Assembly: GCA_038496445.1 (NCBI GenBank)
Contig: JALMLS010000354.1
Coordinates: 1 to 64,000, forward strand
Direction: 5' to 3'
DNA: 64,000 bases
Source: Trichosphaerium sp. ATCC 40318
Taxonomy: Eukaryota > Discosea > Flabellinia > Trichosidae
Positions 10,311 to 22,374 of this stretch are shown here, piece after piece. Every line of letters begins with the position of its first letter. Position 1 is the stretch's first letter. Made by a program: the position numbers and the translations under genes. A model generated the notes under the pieces. That model did not search any database, was not told the origin of the DNA, and saw only the letters and a program-made list of their open reading frames with translations.

Positions 10311-11337
10311 TACTAACGCTTTTTTTTGGTTTAGTTTTTTTTCTGCAAATTTCGTTGTTTGTAAATTCTTGAAATTTATCCCTTCACTGAAATTGAGACA
10401 AAAAAGAAGATAGCTCACTGCCGAGTCATCGCTCCACTTCATCTTCGTACATTCTAGTTCCACTAGCCAAAAGGTGTGCGATACCAGGCTACAGTCCTTA
10501 ACATTCGGCTAACTAATGTAAAAGCAGATGAGGGTTAGCAACATTAATGGTACTTTGGTGAAGTCAAAAACTTAAACTGCTACCTGGCTATAGCAGTTAA
10601 CTGCCACCTCAACCTTGTTGTAATTATTTAAAACTTCAATAAGCCAATAATACAATTATCAATTCTATGCCTTGTCGTAGCCTACCAAAGACAAACTAGT
10701 AAACACCCAAGATTTGACCTGAAATAGCGCTATTTTGTGTTTGTACAATAGCCTTTGCAACTCTGCAAGCTATACCATGAGTGTAAACTCATAGAAGTAA
10801 TGTGAGCATAAGAACAGAAAGTCACGTGCATGCTACAAATTGGGAGTGGCTTTTTAAAGTAGGGTTAACGCTGAAATAGAATAGCGGTATTTCAAGCCAA
10901 ACCCCAGCAAAGCATGGTTCAACATTACCCGAAAACTGTAGACTACCAATAGACCAAAAAGGGTGCTAAGACCACTTATTGAAGTGGTAGTACACGACCT
11001 CGCGTATTCACTATTACTAAAGAAGGATCCAGAATAAAACAGATTTTGAAACAGCTGATGCTTGTTATGTATGAGCACTATCACTTAACTTTAAATTAAC
11101 ATGGTGCTACGTAGAAAAAAAAGTGTAGTGGGCTAGAAGAAAAGGCCTACTTTAACTCCGTTGTACTCTTTTCGCACCAATTTTCCGTTTGTCGGTTGCC
11201 TATGCGTGTAGTAACGTAACGGCAATACTTTTGTGAAACATAAGTGTACTTGCTCCGCTTCTTCAGAAAAAAAATACTGCAATTTGTAAATAGTCCGTTA
11301 AATTCTCTGTTGTTATATTTTCTAACGCGCAAACAAC
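10311..11337. other. intergenic, divergent promoters, contains MITE-like copy 1
   Basis: Between the divergent LRR and DGK genes. The only structure found is the inverted-repeat element at 10711-10900. Confidence 0.5.
10711..10900. mobile_element. MITE-like element, copy 1
   Basis: This roughly 190-base segment resembles 32718-32940. Shared blocks include CAACTCTGCAAGCTATACCAT, AGAAAGTCACGTGC(A/G)TGCTA and GGGAGTGGC.TTTAAA. The left end reads GATTTGACCTGAAATA and the right end TATTTCAAGCCAA, an imperfect terminal inverted repeat. There is no coding capacity. It fits a non-autonomous inverted-repeat element, older or more decayed than copy 2. Confidence 0.6.
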
Positions 11338-13062
11338 ATGAGGTAAGGAGCTTTAACTACAAGAGATGTTTTAATAACGTTTTCTTAAAAGCGAACCAAA
11401 ATCAGACGACTACACAATAATTGCATTCGTAAACGGCAAGAGCGGCGGTAAACTCGGCTCAAAAGTGCTACAAAAGCTTTCAGAAGTATTGCCGTCAGAA
11501 AACGTCTATGATTTAATGGACGCACCAATTGGACCTGAAAAGGGGTACGAAGAGTGTTGGAACTGTTAAAAAATTAATGATGTTTTATCCAGGCTCAAAA
11601 AGTACAAAGATCTCTCTAAAGTAAAGATCATTGCTGCTGGAGGTGATGGTACAGTCGCTTGGATTTTATCCGCACTTGACAAAACAGGCGTCGACCCAGG
11701 TACCCATAATAAGCTTTCTCACGCATTGCCAACGCTAATAATGCATCATAGACAATTTTCCGATTGTAGGCGTACTCCCTCTTGGTACTGGTAACGATAT
11801 GTCCAGGATTCTCAAATGGGGTGGTAGTACGTCACGACAGAAGCCATTACAGCTTTGCACAATAAAATTAATGACGTCAGTTAACAAACCTGTTTAGGTT
11901 ACACCGGAGGTGATCTTAAATCCTTTATTACCAACGTCAAAGAGCATTCTATGCCAATTAGACTTGATAGATGGAAGGTAACGGCTATTCCTCTCAAAGA
12001 CCATGAAGTTGATTCAGATTGCGAAAGCTGTTCCGACGCTGGTACGCTTTTTGTTTGGCTTGTTTTGAAGTATTCTTATCATCGGAAATAATTAACTTTT
12101 GGTTTTGTAGAGAGCGATGCAAAGAAGAAAAAGGCCCCAAAAAAGAAGGAGGCCAAGAAGGACGCTAAAAAAGAGGGTGAAGAAGAACCAAAAGAATTAC
12201 ACCTTGTTTGCAACAACTACTTCAGCCTTGGTATTGGTGCTTCGATTATTAAGGATTATGAAGAGTTCAGGTACAATACAAACGAAAAGAAAAGAAGAAA
12301 AGACCAAATCTACAATTTTGTATTTATCGATCAAACCGCGTTTCAAAGACCTTGCAGCTTACTTTTATACTAGAAATAAGCACAAGGGTCTAGTTACCAA
12401 CCGTACTGTTGGTTTAGGTTGGTATGGCTTATTGAGCGTTAACCGCATGGTAAAGCCTCACTCGTCATTGAGAAAGATTGTTTCAGTACGTTTGAATAGT
12501 GTTTATTGGTTATTAAAGCGAGTAATAGGTGAAACTTGATGGAAAGGACTTGGCTATTCCAAAAGAAGTCCAAGAGTTTACTATCTTGAATATTCCTTCA
12601 TACATGGGTGGCGCAGACACCTGGGGAAAGTATAAAAATACGAAAGGTATAATTAAGCGCTATGAGCTCATATTTCCCCCCAACAGTCGCTCTGACATCC
12701 TATAGGACAAAAGAGCGAGCCTCGTATTAACGACAAGCAATTTGAGATTGTTGGCTTCAAAGGCGTTAGCCATCTTGGTCGCGTAAAGGCTGGTATCTCT
12801 GCATCTGGTGGTGTGCGTATTGGACAAGGACAAGTAGTTGAGATTACCAACCACCGTACACTAAATGCTCAGATTGATGGAGAACCTTTATTGTTACCTC
12901 CTTGCAAGGTACTTTTCAATTTTTTTTTTTTTTGCGTAGATACTCATGTTTACGCGTTAGATAACAATCGAACACCACAACCAAAGTAACATGTTGTTGA
13001 ACATGTCTGGCGGTACCAAGGACGAGAAATGGATGAAAAAACTCATTGGAGACCAACCATAA
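11338..13062 (+). CDS. diacylglycerol kinase catalytic-domain protein
   Basis: Nine or so exons give a soluble kinase. Exon 1 is only ATGAG, and joins to EPKSDDYTIIAFVNGKSGGK, the start of a DAGK catalytic domain. The nucleotide-binding glycine motif AAGGDGTVAWIL is at about 11635-11670 and PLGTGNDMSRILKWGG at about 11775-11825. The accessory domain follows with CNNYFSLGIGASI and KLDGKDLAIPKEVQEFTILN, NIPSYMGGADTWG, then GRVKAGISASGGVRIGQGQ and ITIEHHNQSNMLLNMSGG. A Lys-rich insertion (KKKKAPKKKEAKKDAKKEGE) interrupts the accessory part. The enzyme phosphorylates diacylglycerol to phosphatidic acid. No C1 domains or membrane segments are seen, so it is a minimal form. A likely polyadenylation signal AATAAA follows at about 13098. 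Confidence 0.88.
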
Positions 13063-13230
13063 GGATGTTCAATATGAACATTTAATAGACTTTATTTCAA
13101 TAAAAAAAATCCCAAAAAGGGAAATTAGAGTAGTCCATGGATTTAAAAATCAATCTTTCCAATCCGTTACTAGCGTGATGTAAACTGTCACGAGGCAACG
13201 CAAGAATCCAGTGCATTTAGGAATACAGGA

Positions 13231-15642
13231 ATGACAGAAGAAATAGGCCAGGGAGAAAAATTGGGATATTGAAACACTTTTTGAGGAAAAACACCAAGCT
13301 GGCTTAAAGTCTCCTCTCAATTGCTATTACATGCCTGGGATGTAATGCTGCGCTATGGCAGTCCCGTTACATGGTATAAACGGGTAAACAGTAGACGTAA
13401 AGGAAATGTATTTCCAAGTCAACCAAGAGCCTTCTACGCCTCTCATGACGCAGAAAAAGCTCTAATTTCGAGTGTAGGCATTGTTTTAGTTATTAGTTTT
13501 AATATGTTTAGCTAACAGCGAAATTAAATATCAAAAACCCTATAGAATGGTATAATGTATCTAAATCTGATATTTTGAGCGTTGGAGGAGCAAGTATACT
13601 CAGGTTGTCAACTCAAACGCTTATTCTCGAGTATAACATACCACAATAGCGTTCATAACAATTCCTTGGCGTCAATTTTATCCGTTGTACATCCAAAACA
13701 CGATTGGCACCCTTGGAAATTCCGTACGCTTGCTTCCTTTATATTTCATTCAGTGACAAGCAAAATAGGTGTTTGCACACCTGGATATTGGGAAGATGCC
13801 GAAAATATCCGATTATTTGCAAAACACGTGCGTACAAGTACTCAACAAAACAAGATTAATGTACAATAAAAGGTTATAAAAGAATACAATCTTCAGGCTT
13901 TATCAGGATGGTACAAGGTTAATTTAACTCAAATATACGATGCTGGAGGTCGCGCATTAATAACTCAGTACGTTGCTGGTCATATAGCTTGCCAGCTTAT
14001 GTTCTTTTAAGGCATTATCGAGGTTGTTTGTACTCGTTAGTATGTGACATTTACCCAGATAGTGAATGGCACATTTGGAAGTTTCGTATGAATTAGTACC
14101 TACCACAATCTTGGTTCTGATAGCTCTTTTGTTCAGGAACTACTAAAGCTTCTGTGTTTAAACGCAAGGATACTATTGTTGATTTTATTAAAGATGTAAG
14201 GTATTATAATTTATTTTTTCAAGTTTGATTGTTTTATTTTTTTATTCATTTGTGCGGTTTTTCTTTAGGCTGAATTGCAGCTTCACATACAAGATATTTC
14301 TGATTGGCGTAGAATTGAGTACAAAGATATTGTAGGTATTCACGGTGGTCATTTATTGAAGTAAGCTCACAATTACTTGGTTGTTTTATTTACTGTTTTT
14401 TTATTAAGGCACTTTAATAATTCTCTTGAAGACGTTCTTGCAATAGTTTACCCTGAGTTTCACTGGCCTCAACGTCAACCTTGTACGATTAAATTGTATA
14501 TCGTTGCACCACTAAAATAACTTTCAAAGTGACTTATACTGGCTTGGACAACTATGTCATTAATTTCATGGAAGATGTACTCAAAATTTTTGATGAAATT
14601 TATAAGTATTCCTTCATGCTGAAATAGTACTTCTAGGCGAGTAAATTATGGCGTGTTTGTATGCTATCTGATTGGTACAATATCACTACACAACATTTTA
14701 GTGAGTTGCGTGGTGTAGGAGTACTGAAGTACGCTCTAATTGTTTTAACAGTTTTTTGTAAGCATACTCATTCAACTAGTCGCTTTGGTGGATCTTTACA
14801 AGAGTTGCTTACTTGCATGTTCCCAGACTATGAGTGGATCCCATGGAACTTTGGTAATACATTAATAACCATATTTCAAAAAACAGATGTAAGCGGGCTC
14901 CTCTGTTGACACGTTTTTAGGTCGAGTACAAAGAAATTTTTGGGAACAACTAGAAAATCAACAGCACTTCATCAGAACGGTAATTAATCAAAGTAACTAG
15001 TGTCTAATGTTCTCAAAGGTTGAAAGCAAGTGTAAAGTACGTTATCTCGATGATTGGCATCACGTGAGCATCAATACAGTACGAGAAATTGGAGGTTCTG
15101 CATTACTAAAGTGCGTGGTTTTTTTTTTTCGGTTAGGCTCTTGTTTCTCTCTTGTGCCCTTTATACAAGCCTAACAACAAAGATTAGTGCGTCAGGCGGT
15201 TCGCTGTATAAATTACTTCAAACGGTATACCCTGACTATGATTGGCTTGTTAAGAACTTCAAAAAGCCTCCAAATTTTTGGCTTAAGAGGCGTAATATCA
15301 GATGGTTCTTGGGTACATTAAAGCCAAAATTACGTATTAAAACAGAATCTGACTGGTATCGTGTTTCAAATAATCAACTAGCATTACATGGAGGTAGCGG
15401 GTTATCAGCTCATTGGCCTCAGGCGTTGTTAAAGGCATACCCTCATTTTGATTGGAGATTAGAACAATTTGTAGGTATAGATAGGCGTGCTGTTCAAAGG
15501 TACGCTTCATAAGACAAGCACACTGCGTTAGAAGTCTTTTTTTTTCAGTGGACAGCGTTGATGACTAACTTTGCTTTTTTGTTTTATTAGATTGCTTGTG
15601 TTGCTTACAGGCGAGTTATTTCGCCAGCAGACTTCTTTGTAG
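13231..15642 (+). CDS. DWY-repeat protein 1, nuclease domain missing
   Basis: A tandem array of about six modules, each consisting of an exon with a D/E-W-Y core and an exon with a Y-P-D-x-x-W-x-x-W-K-F core. DWY-type cores are at about 13544 (IEWYNVSKSDILSVGGAS), 13903 (SGWYKVNLTQIYDAGG), 14295 (SDWRRIEYKDIVGIHGGHLL), 14668 (LSDWYNITTQHFSELRG), 15050 (DDWHHVSINTVREIGGSALL) and 15345 (SDWYRVSNNQLALHGGSGL). Partner cores include VHPKHDWHPWKFRTL, IYPDSEWHIWKFR, MFPDYEWIPWNFG and VYPDYDWLVKNFK. After AVQR, where gene 2 runs into its nuclease, this gene reads LLVLLTGELFRQQTSL and stops. It may be a truncated member or a nuclease-free form. The 5' boundary is uncertain. Function is unknown. Confidence 0.65.
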
Positions 15643-15904
15643 CTTGTTTAACAAACGTTACCAAAAAAATGTACCATAAAACTGTTGTACTTTCTATGAA
15701 TTAGTATAGCGTTAAACTGGCTCAATACGCTTGTTATGCGTTCATTCCCAAAAAACAAAAAAACTGTTATTCGGTTGTTTTCGCGTTACATTTATCGTTT
15801 AATGTAACGAGAAGCTTATAACGTAGCATGGCGGGTGACTAAAAAGATATTGTACTTTGTTTGACCTGTAGTTTGCTTTGTACTCGCCTCAGACTCTACA
15901 AAGC

Positions 15905-18900
15905 ATGGCATCGTCTTGTTCGCGCGTCATATTACTGCTAGTGGTATTTGTGCTCACGCTCAACGTTGTTTCGGCTCAAGATGTTACTGCTGCTCCAACG
16001 ACCTTAGTGCCAACCACAGCAGCACCTACAACTGAAGTACCAACCACAGAAGCCCCTACAACCGAAGCGCCAACTACTGAAGCGCCAACCACCGAAGTGC
16101 CTACAACTGAAGCGCCAACCACTGAAGTGCCAACCACAGAAGCACCTACAACCGAAACGCCCACTACTGAAGCGCCCACAACTGAAATGCCAACCACTGA
16201 AGCGCCTACAACCGAAGCGCCAACAACTGAAGTGCCAACCACTGAAGCCCCTACAACCGAAGCGCCAACAACTGAAGTGCCAACCACCGAAGCGCCATCA
16301 AGCGAAGCGCCAACTACTGAAGTACCAAGCACAGAAGCACCAACTGTGCCAACAACTGAAGTGCCTACAACCGAAGTGCCAACCACCGAGGTGCCAACAA
16401 CTGAAGCCCCAACAACCGAAGCGCCAACTACTGAAGCGCCCACCACTGAAGTGCCTACAACTGAAGCCCCTACAACTGAAGCTCCTACAACCGAAATGCC
16501 AACTACTGAAATGCCGACTGTATCTCCTACAACTGAGGCTCCAGTACCTCTACCAGACATCGAAGTAGCTTTTTCTATTGCGTTAATCCCTTTTCTTGGC
16601 TTGAACACTTCTCATGTCCTCGAAAACCCTTCCATCGCTTCAGGACGGATCGCTAATCAAGTAAGTCTATTCAACGAAAAGTAAAACAACTCTAACTAAA
16701 TTGATTACAGGAATACTTTGTTATGGCTTGTCAAGAACGTATTGACGCTAGCACCAATGACATTTTGGTCGTTGTTTTTACAAAACAAGGTACATCTTAG
16801 TAAGCAACTACTGGCCACTTTAGCTTACCATGTATTTGTTGTAAAGGTCTGGCAATTGGTGATGTACAAAAGTTTACATTAGATAATGGTGTAGCACCAA
16901 GCGTGTTGTTCTCTGGAGATGAGACAATGGAGTTTGTTGTAGTTTACAAGACTGATGAGAAAGTTGCTGGAAAGACAAGAGTTCATGCTCAATTTTTAAA
17001 TCTAGCACAGAATGGACAGGTGATTATTATTACTCATGCTTTGGGTTTGTGCTGACGATTTTTTTATAAGGGTCTAAATATAACAGAAAATGTTGTTGTT
17101 CACGAAGGTGATGACGACTCAGCACATGCACCAAAGGTCGCATATGATTTTGGTTAGTTTTTTTTCAATTTTTTTTCTTCGGCTTTTCAAGTTTGGTTGG
17201 ACTACTAATATTCTCGTTACCTTAGTTAATAACGCGTACCTTGTTTACTACCGTGTTAATACTGCTGGTGGTTCATTCGAAGATGGCTTTGTATTTATTG
17301 ATGCTGCTACAAAAGCAGCAAATTCCTCGGGATCTTTCTGTACGTAAATTAACTAGTCGTTATTATATGTTGACATAATTTCTTCAAAGTGACTACTGGA
17401 CAAAGAGAAGAACATGCTCAACTTACATATGGTGGAGAAGAATGTGAATGCTTCTTGGTCGCTTGGCCAGCTGAATTTGACATGCTTTATGTTACAATCA
17501 AAGCACCTAGCTCGGTATTTGTTTTTTAATTTTTCTTCGGCAGGGCAATTGCCCTTTCCATGTTTTAATGTTTCTTACATTTCTTAAGAACACACCTGAA
17601 GCTTCGTTGAACATTGGACATGAAGCATTCGTAGCTGCAGCAGCATATCACCCAGTCAGCAAGAATGTTGTCGTAATCACTGCATCAAGAGATGAGAATA
17701 CCGCAGGTGTTCTTGCAGAGAGCTATTTCGTCTCCACTACATCTGAAGTATCCTATGAGATACAAGGAGAGAATAAGACCATTCATAATGGAGCAGTTAC
17801 TAATAGTAACTATGCTTTGGATTTAATTCCAATCGCTACAAGAGAAAATGCATTCTTGTCTTGCTATGCTGATTCTGATAGTCCTAGTCGTGTATACGTT
17901 ACATCTTTTGACACTTCAACAACTACTGAGTTGAATATAACCACTGCTGATGTCACACCAAAGTCAGTTAATGTGGCCATTGATAGTACATCCACTGATA
18001 TATGTGTAAGTCATTTTTTTAAAAAAAACCAGCTTAATATCTTTCAGTTCGACTTATTAATTGCGTTAGGTTACTTATGGTAGCGATAGCAAGGTTTTCT
18101 TGCAATTTTTGACAGCATCAGAAGTGACTCAGTTACTACCTGCAGTACCAACTGTAGCGCCTACTACTGTAGCTCCTACCCCTGAACCAACACCAGCGCC
18201 TACAACCGAAGCGCCTACTACCGAAGCGCCTACTACTGAGATACCAACATCAGAAGCTCCTACAACTGAAGCGCCAACATCAGCAGCACCTACAACCGAA
18301 GCGCCTACTACTGAAGCGCCTACACCTGAACCTAGTGTAGCTCCATCAACAACTTCTCCAACAACAGTTATCCCAACAACAGCTGCGCCTGTCGTTCCAA
18401 CAACAGCAGGTCCAACCATGCCATTCCTTCACATCGTATGATCTTTAACAAACACTTCTTGTTCTTGCTAATATTGTTATTGTAGGGTCTGATCCGTCTT
18501 TCTTTGGATCAAACTGAGTTTTTGACAAACGATGAAATCCTTAGGGAACTGAGACTTGGTATACAAACAGTCACACCTCTTCGTGTGGCTGGTATATCTC
18601 CATCTTCTAAACGTCAAGTTTCTAATGGAATTGATGTTTCATTGACTTCGTTTGATGTTTTATCAAGAGATTTTCATGGTATTCTCTGCAACCAGAATGC
18701 TATCTCACGCATTAATCACCTGATGGCCAAAATTAACATTAAACGTTGTGGAAGCCTTATATTTACTCCAGTATCTCCACCTGTTGAGCCATCAAGCGCT
18801 ACTGGAGTACCAATATCTCGAAGAGACTTTCCAGTTTTCCCTATTCTTCTAGGAGGTACGATTTGATTTGGTTTTTACGACTTTAGTTGGCTGTTCAACA

Positions 18901-19196
18901 GCCCTTATTTCGTGTTATTATTAACACTTTTCCTAGTCCTTGGTGTTGTCGCTTTAGCTACTATTATTTATGTTGTTTGTATCACACTGAGGAAGAAGAA
19001 AAACAAGAGCAGGATGCCGGATATTGAGATGAATCATATTGACATGTCAACAAACGCTGAGCTTCCAGTTGACAGCACTGATTCTTCTGATGATGATGAT
19101 ATCCGCGAAGCTGCAAGTGAAGATAGTGGTTCTAGTGGTGAAGACGAAGAAGATTACTCTAGCGATGAAGGAAGTGACTTTGATGTCAGAGCTTAA
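15905..19196 (+). CDS. large PTTE-repeat type I membrane protein
   Basis: The ATG at 15905 opens a clear signal peptide (MASSCSRVILLLVVFVLTLN, then VVSAQ). About 190 residues of PTTE-A/V/M/T P repeats follow (16000-16540), a mucin-like stalk. Eight or more exons then encode an extracellular globular region, with segments such as EYFVMACQERIDASTNDILV, AYLVYYRVNTAGGSFEDGF, EECECFLVAWPAEFDMLYV and EASLNIGHEAFVAAAAYHP. A second PTTEAP block lies at about 18140-18420, then a domain reading GLIRLSLDQTEFLTNDEIL. A transmembrane helix (LGVVALATIIYVVC, about 18937-18990) and a basic stop-transfer RKKKNKS precede a highly acidic tail rich in Ser and Asp/Glu. The role is probably at the cell surface. 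The family is not recognised. The antisense frame through the repeat is also open. Confidence 0.85.
16000..16545 (+). repeat. tandem 15-base repeat coding for PTTE(A/V/M/T)
   Basis: About 540 bases of a degenerate 15-base unit, CCAACNACNGAAGNG with third-position variation. Degeneracy at synonymous sites, against near-constant Pro-Thr-Thr-Glu, suggests selection for protein composition. A shorter array is at 18160-18335. Confidence 0.9.
18140..18425 (+). repeat. second PTTEAP-type repeat block
   Basis: A more irregular Pro/Thr/Ala/Glu block (PTPEPTPAPTTEAP then SAAPTTEAPTTEAPTPEPS) in the same protein, between two globular regions. Confidence 0.85.
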
Positions 19197-19355
19197 AAAC
19201 TCAAAATAATAAAACCAAAATTTTCTACAAACATCAAAACCTATTTATTATGCTGCAAGATTTTGTTCGCTGTTGGGACAAGAAAGTCGTTGTTGGTCTT
19301 CCTTGTCCACTTTGAATAGAATTAAAATAACCACTCCAAACGCGCACTGTTGCTC

Positions 19356-20245
19356 ATGGCGACGCGTGTTGGGGTCGTAATTGCATTTTTGTGCACTGTT
19401 GTAAGTGTTTGGGCTGAACCTGAGAAATTATGCTTTGAAACATTAGCTTTAAAGTTTAAATACGCCAATAACGATGATTTGGATTTTTTCTACAACAGGT
19501 GTTCCTTACGGAGCAGAGAGTTCTGTTTTAATATTCCACAAGCGTATAAAGAATCCGTGAGTGGCTCATACGACATAACAGCAATTCCTCGCCAAGAACC
19601 TGAAGATTCCTTCACAGCGACGTAATAACAGCATCAATACATCCACCACAATTTTAATGCATAACAGCGAGTTAATCAACATGCCGAAGAACAGTCACAT
19701 AGTAAAACACGTCTGCTATTTAAGCAACACAGACGACCTTACAGTGACACGTACAGAGAAGTTCTTACTACAGATGGAGGATATAGCCATAACAACCAAA
19801 GAAAACGAAGGTAACGCTTAAGGAAAAAAAAAAGCAAAATCTCATTCGTTTTCTCTGTTTTGATGTTGCTCTAGATTGCTCTGTATCTATTGCAGACTGG
19901 TCATTCACATCTTATGGTGCTAGGCCCACCCGTTTAAATGCGTATGAATACACTAAAACGTAGAAAATACGTTAAACTGACATTTTATATTCAGTGAAGA
20001 AATTGAGAAAGTGTCAAAATCATTACAAGATTCTCTCACTCAACAACTTGCAGGTACGTTTCTTCTACTTACTTAATAAATGTATTAACTAAATCTACTC
20101 TTCAGAACACTTATGTATAACCTCTTCGGAAACAGAGGAACCTGAAGGTATTATAGAAGAAGTTCCTGACTCTGCGATAGATTCACTTCGCTCCGAGCTT
20201 CGACGTGCAAGTGATGAGCTTAAAAAAAGTAAATCAAGAACTTGA
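19356..20245 (+). CDS. secreted or membrane-targeted protein of unknown family
   Basis: The ATG at 19356 begins a signal peptide, MATRVGVVIAFLCTVVSVWA. Exon 1 (to about 19555) encodes EPEKLCFETLALKFKYANND and SLRSREFCFNIPQAYKES. A GTGAGT intron joins to RRNNSINTSTTILMHNSELI, which continues KHVCYLSNTDDLTVTRTEKF. Later exons give CSVSIADWSFTSYGARPTRL, TEEIEKVSKSLQDSLTQQLA and an acidic, probably coiled-coil end, AIDSLRSELRRASDELKK. The gene stops at TGA 20243-20245. Four to five cysteines and a signal peptide suggest a luminal or extracellular protein. No transmembrane helix is seen. It lies about 160 bases downstream of the PTTE-repeat protein on the same strand. Confidence 0.7.
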
Positions 20246-22374
20246 TTAAAGTCAGTTTTTGTACAGGAACTAAAACACAATCTACGCCAGTATGTATAAA
20301 ATTGTACACGTGACATTAAAAAAAAAAACGTGATTAAATTCGAAGTTTTCTCTTTTGCTTTTTGAATGAATACACCGTGTCTTTACTACATAACCAAGCA
20401 GTAGTGAGGTTCTAGAAAAAGGTAGCGAAAATGTTGGTACGACAGGGAATACCAGGGTTTTCGGTTTTTAAGGAGTTTTGCAATTGTGGTTTTACACGCT
20501 TTAAATTGCTAATCTGAGTATTTCGTATACTTCCGGAGTGGCGTACCTAAAGCTAGTAAGATAGGTTGTGAATTTGACTATGTTATTCCAATATGGCGCT
20601 AATTTGCTGGTTATTCTAAGTGGTTAATGCCACGGGAACAAATAAGCGTCTTCAGCTTGCAACACTACAAAAAAACTAACGTTTACAATTTCGGTAACAC
20701 CGGTATCCGGGGTTATTTTGGTTAATAAATAAAGCAAGAAATAGTACTAAACGCCTAAATGTTGACATACGAACTCACAAAGAGTTTGCCCTGACTGAGA
20801 TTTGTAATGTGACTGAACGCCAATTTTTGTTGTAGTGTGAAGAACTTACGTAGAACGGGGTGCTATAGCCGACAAGTTTTAATTCTCCGAGTTGTTACGA
20901 GCCACTCTTCAGTTGAGATATACTTTTTACACCATTTAATTGATTGACTAGCTGTGTTACCATGTCGCGACAAAGTGGAACGCAAACCTAGATTTCATTG
21001 AATTGTTTCTGTACAAAGGTGCTCTGTTTGGATCAAGCTTGAGAGCTTAAATATACCATGTAGGCAGTATATTTTGACTTTTCTCAGTATTTATTTCCTA
21101 GTTATCTCAGGTTGGAACAAGCAATACCGAATGTGATTGTGCTTTCATTTTTTTTTTTTGTAGTCTTTGACGTCTACTCACCGGAGTCAAATTAGTAAAT
21201 GACAAACTCCATCTTTTCTTGATTTTTTAGTTTGTATTGAACTATTACTATAACGGATTACAATAACAATAAAAAAAACAGGTCTGGATTTAGAAAGAAA
21301 TTTTAACAAAAAATCACGTGTACGAAAACTATGTTGAGAAAAACGGATCAAATACATCCCAGAAAGCTTGATACAATTATGTTTCCTCATTTTTGGCAGT
21401 GTTGGGTGTTTTGCAGTTTTTTTGTAGTGTTTATACTGTCTCACTATTCAACATCGCGTCATCGAATACTACACGGTCGTCCAAAACAGTAGAGACGAGT
21501 AATAAGAAAGAAAAAAAAACTATCACTAGTTTTTAATAAGAATAATCTCGTTTAACACATGGCGACATTTGTTACTTTGTGATCATGACGCAAACTAGTT
21601 TTAATGGTTTATAGACATTTAATTATGAGGACTATCTCTTTTAAAAATAGAAGGCTAAGATAAAGTGAACACAGTCATTATAAAAATGAAAAGGGGAGCT
21701 CCCATTTGTCCCCAAAACCCAAAAAAACCTCGCGTTTTAATCAGAATTATGTAATGTAGTAAGTGGACAATAGAAATTATACAATGACTTGCGATTGTTA
21801 GTTACGTTATTTGGCTACAACACAAAAAAAAAGAGACGTTCAAACTACTTTTTTATTCAGAATTACGACGTTACCAATGTAGTATCAAATACGTCACGAT
21901 TTTTATTAAAAAACACGTGCTCGTCAACAGCGTTTTATTCTAAACGAAAAACTCGCCAACGAGCAGGTCACGCATAGTATATCTTCACATGTCTACATAT
22001 CATTTAATGGAGAATAAAACAAGGACAAAGTTTCCAGGATTTTATCCGGGTAAAATCACATTGTGAAGTATTAACAGCAAAAGTGTCCAAAATGACGTCA
22101 GGTGCGCATCTTCGTTCTTGATTAATTTTACAATATAGCGACTATACGTATACAACTGGCGATAAACTCCGACTCTAAGCCAGTAGAACCGACTCACAAT
22201 CAAAAACAATACTGCATTCTCATCAACAACGCTCATTCGACCTTAAACAATACAGTGATGACCACTTGGCATAATACTACCTCAACACAACAAATCAACC
22301 AATACGTATGTAGTTTAACTGATTACCTGCGACGCTGTTAACAACAAATATAGAAGCCCACCTTCAATGTGCGT
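20246..22374. other. gene-free stretch of about 2.1 kb
   Basis: Only short, unconvincing ORFs (for example 21187-21444 minus and 21789-21977 plus) with no family features and no plausible splice links. CACGTG sites occur at about 20308, 21317 and 21915. No tRNA, rRNA or mobile-element structure was recognised. This is the longest such stretch in the window. Confidence 0.5.

Noticed and set aside
15976..16608. 210-codon minus-strand ORF (VVGASVVGTS repeats)
   Set aside because: It is the antisense shadow of the PTTE repeat.
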